NCBI GenBank assembly: GCA_016899975.1 | Contig: JACJJN010000023.1 | Coordinates: 1 to 55,513 of the forward strand | Reading direction: 5' to 3' | Source of the DNA: Lacrimispora saccharolytica | GTDB lineage: Bacteria > Bacillota > Clostridia > Lachnospirales > Lachnospiraceae | DNA length: 55,513 bases | Shown here: in pieces, positions 51,701-55,513 of the stretch | Position numbering within the stretch: the stretch's first letter is position 1 | Layout of the letters: the number at the start of each line of letters is the position of its first letter | The notes under the pieces: generated by a model | What the model was told of the DNA's origin: nothing | The model's database searches: none | What the model saw: only the letters and a program-made list of their open reading frames with translations | Program-made: the position numbers and the translations under genes

Positions 51701-51746
51701 TATCCCTCATTTTAGCAGTTTCCGAAAAAAATGACAAGAGGTCTAT

Positions 51747-52445
51747 TTATTCCTCCTCCAGATTGGAAAACCGCTTTCTCTTCGGTTCGTCATCCCCTTC
51801 AATCTGGATCAGGATGTCCTGCATCTTTTCATCAATACCACTGATGGCATCCGCACATTCTTTCAGCTGAGCGGCGATCACTTCTCCGTTTTGAAGGTCC
51901 TTTTTGTACCGCAGCTTATGATCCAGGCTTGCCCAGAAATCCATTGCGATGGTGCGGAACTGGATCTCCACCTTCCGCAGCAGTTTGCCGCTGGAAAGGA
52001 AAACCGGCACCTCAACGATCAAGTGAAGGCTCCGGTAACCGTTTGGTTTTGGATTTTTTATGTAATCTTTTTTCTGGATCAGGCGGATATCGTCCTGTTC
52101 CAGCAAAAGATCTGCCAGCGTGTAGATATCCTCCTGAAAGGAACAGATCACCCGCACGCCGGCGATATCTGTAAGTTCCCGGCGCATATTGTCGATCGTT
52201 ACCGCAAAGCCCCTGCGCTTCATTTTTTCCAGAATGCTCGTCGGCCTTTTAAGCCTTGTCTTGATCGTCTCAAAAGGATTCCGGTTGTAGAGAAGCGCGA
52301 ATTCCTCATTTAGATTCTTGAGCTTCGTCGCAACCTCCTCCATCGCACACTGATATTCCATAAGCATCTGCATAAACGGCTGCGTAATATTCTGCAGCTC
52401 CTCCATCTGCTCCAGATCCGCCTGAAGCGGCTTCTTTTTTTCCAT
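51747..52445 (-). CDS. Small alarmone synthetase (RelQ/YjbM-type (p)ppGpp synthetase)
   Basis: A 232-residue RelA/SpoT synthetase-domain protein without a hydrolase or TGS/ACT domain. DIAGVRVICSFQEDIYTLADLL (about 90-111), IKNPKPNGYRSLHLIVEV (about 128-145, GTP site) and VEIQFRTIAMDFWASLDHKLRYK (about 158-180, catalytic Glu) are intact. It makes (p)ppGpp in response to cell-envelope or other stress. It starts 2 bp after a PAP2 gene, so it is probably co-transcribed with lipid phosphatase and metal-transport genes. Confidence 0.92.
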   Translation of the reverse strand: MEKKKPLQADLEQMEELQNITQPFMQMLMEYQCAMEEVATKLKNLNEEFALLYNRNPFETIKTRLKRPTSILEKMKRRGFAVTIDNMRRELTDIAGVRVICSFQEDIYTLADLLLEQDDIRLIQKKDYIKNPKPNGYRSLHLIVEVPVFLSSGKLLRKVEIQFRTIAMDFWASLDHKLRYKKDLQNGEVIAAQLKECADAISGIDEKMQDILIQIEGDDEPKRKRFSNLEEE

Positions 52446-52447
52446 AA

Positions 52448-52981
52448 TTATCCACGCCCTCTTTTCTTTTGTTTCTTTTTTTCCACAGCTCTGGTTAAAT
52501 AAAACGCCGCCGCTGCACAGAATATTCCGGTCAGGATTCCTCCCAGTACGTCCGTCGGAAAATGGACAAACAGATACAGCCTGGAAAACGCGATCAGCGC
52601 CGCCAGTACCAGCGCCGCGATTCCCTCGCGTTTATGAGAAAGAAAAATGGCTGCGGCAGCTGCAAAGGAAACCGACGAATGTCCCGACGGAAAGGAAAAA
52701 TCCTTCGGCACCGGTATCAGCAGCTCCACCGACGGGTCGATCCAGCAGGGTCTCTCCCTCGCCACCAGATTTTTGACCGCCACATTGCAGATCAGAAAAT
52801 TCAGGACCAGAGCCACCGCCATCGTGATCCCACAGCGGCGGTATTTCGGCAGACATAAAAACAGGACGGTCAGCGCAATCCAGAACCATCCCCCATTGCC
52901 CAGCGAAGTGATTCCCACCATCAGCCGGTCCAGCAGGGGCTGGTGCAGCCCCTGCAGAAAATACAGTATTTCAAATTCCAT
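52448..52981 (-). CDS. PAP2-family phosphatase (undecaprenyl-diphosphatase-like)
   Basis: A 177-residue membrane phosphatase with the full PAP2 signature: KNLVARERP (about 70-78, motif 1), FPSGHSSVSFAAA (about 96-108, motif 2 with catalytic His), and SRLYLFVHFPTDVLGG (about 133-148, motif 3). It probably dephosphorylates undecaprenyl diphosphate or phosphatidate at the outer membrane face. It lies between a ZIP transporter and the alarmone synthetase, with gaps of 15 and 2 bp. It is more canonical than the PAP2 protein at 48949-49623. Confidence 0.9.
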   Translation of the reverse strand: MEFEILYFLQGLHQPLLDRLMVGITSLGNGGWFWIALTVLFLCLPKYRRCGITMAVALVLNFLICNVAVKNLVARERPCWIDPSVELLIPVPKDFSFPSGHSSVSFAAAAAIFLSHKREGIAALVLAALIAFSRLYLFVHFPTDVLGGILTGIFCAAAAFYLTRAVEKKKQKKRGRG

Positions 52982-52996
52982 AAAATTCCTCTCTGT

Positions 52997-53773
52997 TTAT
53001 CCCAGCGCCACGTCCAGTACCATCATCAGCACAAATCCCACGGCAAAGGCGATCGTTCCGATATTGGAATGCTCTCCTTCCACCGCTTCCGGCACCAATT
53101 CCTCCACAACCACGTAGATCATCGCCCCGGCAGCAAATGCCAGCAGATACGGCAGGATTGGCAGCAGCCATGCCGCCAGCAGGATCGTAATAAACGCTCC
53201 TATCGGCTCCACCGCGCCGGAAAGCATACCATAGAGAAACGCTTTCCCCCGTTTTCCTCCGGCGCTTTTCAGCGGCATCGAAATGATTGCGCCCTCCGGG
53301 AAATTCTGGATAGCGATTCCGATGGACAGAGCAAGGGCTCCGGACAGGGTGATCTGCGCATTGTCCGTAATCATACCGGCAAATACGACTCCCACCGCCA
53401 TTCCTTCCGGAATGTTATGCAGCGTCACCGCCAGAACCAGCATCGTCGTCTTCTTCAGTGCGGCATGAACGCCCTCCGGCTTCTCCTCATTGACATGAAG
53501 ATGCGGGATCAATTCATCCAGCGCAAGCAGAAATCCGATTCCTGCCAGAAATCCCACAGCCGCCGGCACAAACGCCAGTTTCCCCATCGGTTCCGACATC
53601 TCCATCGCCGGAATCAGCAGCGACCATACCGATGCGGCAACCATAACGCCCGCCGCAAATCCCGAAAGAAACTTCTGCACACCTGCCTTCATTTCTTTTC
53701 TCATAAAAAATACCATTGCGGAACCGAGAGTCGTACCGAGAAACGGGATCATAAGCCCAATAAAAATATTCAT
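52997..53773 (-). CDS. ZIP-family metal transporter
   Basis: A 258-residue protein with about eight membrane helices. The metal path is visible in VTLHNIPEGMAVGVVFAG (about 143-160; HNxPEG) and IGIAIQNFPEGAIISMPL (about 180-197; QNFPEG). ZIP proteins of this GufA/ZupT type import zinc or other divalent metals. ATG 53773 follows AGGAGG; an in-frame ATG six codons upstream is less suitable. It is transcribed between YitT and PAP2. Confidence 0.93.
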   Translation of the reverse strand: MNIFIGLMIPFLGTTLGSAMVFFMRKEMKAGVQKFLSGFAAGVMVAASVWSLLIPAMEMSEPMGKLAFVPAAVGFLAGIGFLLALDELIPHLHVNEEKPEGVHAALKKTTMLVLAVTLHNIPEGMAVGVVFAGMITDNAQITLSGALALSIGIAIQNFPEGAIISMPLKSAGGKRGKAFLYGMLSGAVEPIGAFITILLAAWLLPILPYLLAFAAGAMIYVVVEELVPEAVEGEHSNIGTIAFAVGFVLMMVLDVALG

Positions 53774-53810
53774 TTTTTCCTCCTGATGCAATTAAAATTA
53801 TGTCCTTATG

Positions 53811-54665
53811 CTATGAATTAAATCCGCGGAAACCTTTTCCAATGATCTCACTGCTGTTGGTAATCATCAGAAAACTCTTCGGGGATTCCTTTTTGATAAA
53901 ATTTCTCAAAAGCACCGCCTGATGCCGGTTGACTACAGTCAGCACCACAAACTTTTTCTTTCCAGTATATGCGCCTTCCGCCGGAGTGATCGTCGCAGAA
54001 CGGTTCAGCTCGATCTGGATAAAGTCGCAGATCAGTTCCGGCGTATCCGTGATGATCGTAAAGAACTTGCAAAGATTGATATTTTCAATCACACCGTCGA
54101 TGACCAGAGACTTTGCCATCAGACCGCAGCAGGAATACAGACCGGTCTCCACGCCGAACACGAAGAACGCAGATACTGTCACCGCCAGGTCCACCACAAA
54201 CAGCCCGATGCCAATGTCCACGCTGCTGTATTTTCTCAGGATCATCGCCAGGATATCCGTACCGCCGCCGGATGCATCCATATTAAACAACACCGCGGAA
54301 GCAACGGCAGGCAGAAGGATCGCAAAGATCAGCTCCAGCATAGGCTGATCCGTCATCGGCCCGCTCATCGGGAAAAAGCGTTCCATCAGTGACAGTCCCA
54401 CCGATGACAGCACACTGACATACACCGTCTTAATACCGAATTTTCTTCCCAGAAACGCAAATCCCAGCAAGATCAGCACCATATTGATCACCAGGTTGCA
54501 TCCACTGGTGCTGACTCCGAACGCACTGCCCAGAACGACCGCCAGACCGCTGACTCCTCCGAAAGAAAAATTGTTCGGAAACTTAAAGACATAGATTCCC
54601 AGGTTCAGCACACAGGTGGCAAGCGTCAGCACCGTATACTCTTTCAATATCTTTCCAATTTTCAT
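53811..54665 (-). CDS. YitT-family membrane protein (second copy)
   Basis: A 284-residue protein with five or six membrane helices (about 10-185) and a C-terminal DUF2179 domain (about 200-284; ITPAEGAYTGKKKFVVLTVVNRHQAVLL). It shares domain order but little detailed sequence with the protein at 15797-16684, so the two are not recent duplicates. Its function is not established. It lies between the NAD(P)-binding protein and ZIP genes. Confidence 0.9.
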   Translation of the reverse strand: MKIGKILKEYTVLTLATCVLNLGIYVFKFPNNFSFGGVSGLAVVLGSAFGVSTSGCNLVINMVLILLGFAFLGRKFGIKTVYVSVLSSVGLSLMERFFPMSGPMTDQPMLELIFAILLPAVASAVLFNMDASGGGTDILAMILRKYSSVDIGIGLFVVDLAVTVSAFFVFGVETGLYSCCGLMAKSLVIDGVIENINLCKFFTIITDTPELICDFIQIELNRSATITPAEGAYTGKKKFVVLTVVNRHQAVLLRNFIKKESPKSFLMITNSSEIIGKGFRGFNS

Positions 54666-54690
54666 TTGTCCCCCTCAGCTCTCCTCTTTT

Positions 54691-55335
54691 TCAGTTTTTG
54701 TTATAAACGATCGGCATTTTCCGGCTGAACATCACCGGCTCCAGCGCCACATCGTACAGAAAATGGGCTGCGTTGCTGGGCGACACCCACATACCGCACC
54801 GGCTGCCGTCCAAAGAAACGCCGTAACCTTTTCCACTGTCTTTTGCCTGAAGATTCACCACACGCACAAGTGTCCAGTTCAGATGTGAACGCGTGACGAT
54901 CTGTCCGGTCTTGAGCAGGTCTCTGATCTTTTCCGCATACAGAATTGCCGCAAGTTTCGGGTGAAGCCGCTGCAGCAGCCCCTGCTGGTCTCCAAACGCG
55001 GGAATACAGATGCTTCCGAGCACTACCAGCCGTGTCTTTCCCAGCTGCTCCATCGCCGAGATGATCGTCGCGTTTGCGTCCGCCACCGGAGTTCCCGAAG
55101 ATTTTCTGCTCGTGCTTCCACAGGTCAGCGCACTGATGATAATATCCGCCTCCAGCATCGCCTCGATTACTTTTTCTTTATTGTTCATCATCCCCTGCAC
55201 CACCGTCAGGTTTTTTCTGGGCCATAAAATCCCTGCATCACAGATACAGGCAGTCACAAATGCGCCCTGGCTCAGAGCATAGCTGATCACCTTCTGTCCG
55301 ATCTCCCCCTCTGCTCCATATACCGTAATTTTCAT
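54691..55335 (-). CDS. NAD(P)-binding Rossmann-fold protein
   Basis: A 214-residue protein of the NAD(P)H-binding (YwnB/SDR-atypical) type. MKITVYGAEGEIGQKVISYALSQG (1-24) has the Gly-rich dinucleotide loop, and HLNWTLVRVVNLQAKDSGKG (about 151-170) is the typical block after the catalytic position. Such proteins are quinone or flavin reductases, or reductase-like regulators. It is the first gene of a run (NAD(P)-binding, YitT, ZIP, PAP2, alarmone synthetase) with gaps of 2 to 37 bp. Confidence 0.8.
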   Translation of the reverse strand: MKITVYGAEGEIGQKVISYALSQGAFVTACICDAGILWPRKNLTVVQGMMNNKEKVIEAMLEADIIISALTCGSTSRKSSGTPVADANATIISAMEQLGKTRLVVLGSICIPAFGDQQGLLQRLHPKLAAILYAEKIRDLLKTGQIVTRSHLNWTLVRVVNLQAKDSGKGYGVSLDGSRCGMWVSPSNAAHFLYDVALEPVMFSRKMPIVYNKN

Positions 55336-55361
55336 GGTCTTGTCACTCCGTCCTGTAGAAT

Positions 55362-55395
55362 CAGGGCTGTTCTGTTTCCTTCGAGCCCTGTTTTT
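55362..55395 (+). terminator. Plus-strand terminator-like hairpin
   Basis: CAGGGCT (55362-55368) and AGCCCTG (55384-55390) followed by TTTTT. It lies in the leader of the minus-strand operon, so it may serve a plus-strand transcript or just structure the leader. Confidence 0.4.
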
Positions 55396-55437
55396 AGATT
55401 TCCCTTCGGTTTTGAAGGTGAAACTATTTCTGCAACA

Positions 55438-55466
55438 ATTCTAACACAGATACTCAATAGTAACAA
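55438..55466 (-). promoter_or_regulatory. Promoter of the NAD(P)-binding protein operon
   Basis: On the minus strand TTGTTA (55461-55466) and TAGAAT (55438-55443) with a 17-bp spacer, about 100 bp before the ATG. Confidence 0.7.
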
Positions 55467-55494
55467 TGAAATAAGACTAAAAATTCTGTAAAGT

Positions 55495-55513
55495 CTGTCT
55501 CTTATACACATCT
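55495..55513. other. Residual Tn5/Nextera mosaic-end adapter at the contig end
   Basis: The final 19 bases, CTGTCTCTTATACACATCT, are identical to the transposase mosaic end used in tagmentation libraries. This is sequencing adapter, not genome. Confidence 0.95.

Overview
The window is one assembled contig from a low-to-mid G+C Gram-positive anaerobe, most likely a gut Lachnospiraceae. Supporting this are strong Shine-Dalgarno sequences, canonical sigma-A promoters with 17-bp spacers, a Trp T-box leader, a secA-prfB pair, LytS/YesM-type two-component sugar control, YitT, YlmH and Tex proteins, and an autoinducing +1 frameshift in prfB. The left edge cuts through an IS91-like transposase. The right edge ends in a 19-base Tn5/Nextera mosaic end, which is a library artefact, so both edges are assembly breaks. 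Most genes lie on the minus strand.

Layout. 0.6-5.5 kb: malQ-malR-glgP alpha-glucan operon, with a LacI-type operator array on its promoter. 6.3-15.7 kb: a complex-sugar locus. A YesN-type response regulator and a YesM-type histidine kinase flank two LplB/LplC-type permeases, a lipoprotein binding protein and a GH31 glycosidase; no ATPase gene is present. 15.8-20.7 kb: YitT protein, a Lachnospiraceae-type unknown protein, a 165-bp palindromic element, tadA, tRNA-Ser(CGA) and an MFS transporter. 20.7-26.6 kb: GH2 glycosidase, aldo/keto reductase, nitroreductase, orphan EutH, YbaK and an EamA exporter. 26.8-33.5 kb: trpS under a T-box, HAD phosphatase, YaaA, GNAT, YlmH and Tex. 33.8-36.2 kb: two membrane proteins and an aldo/keto reductase. 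36.4-40.9 kb: decayed RelE/Phd toxin-antitoxin remnants, a zinc macrodomain hydrolase, an ApgM-like enzyme (probable homoserine kinase), homoserine dehydrogenase and an ACT regulator. 40.9-44.0 kb: an SPFH / zinc-ribbon / TPM triad like Bacillus ydjI-ydjG-ydjH. 44.2-48.1 kb: prfB and secA. 48.2-48.9 kb: no gene, but two divergent copies of a ~270-bp structured palindromic element. 49-55.3 kb: membrane-lipid and stress genes (PAP2, GDPD, diacylglycerol kinase, small alarmone synthetase, second PAP2, ZIP transporter, YitT, NAD(P)-binding protein).

The most unusual content is non-coding. The two ~270-bp elements differ strongly in arm sequence but each remains self-complementary, around an identical 44-nt core. 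There is also a 165-bp palindrome and several families of short dispersed palindromes in untranslated regions. A tandem terminator and repeat insertion lies between the trp T-box and trpS. These assignments come from reading the sequence by eye; no database search or folding calculation was run.
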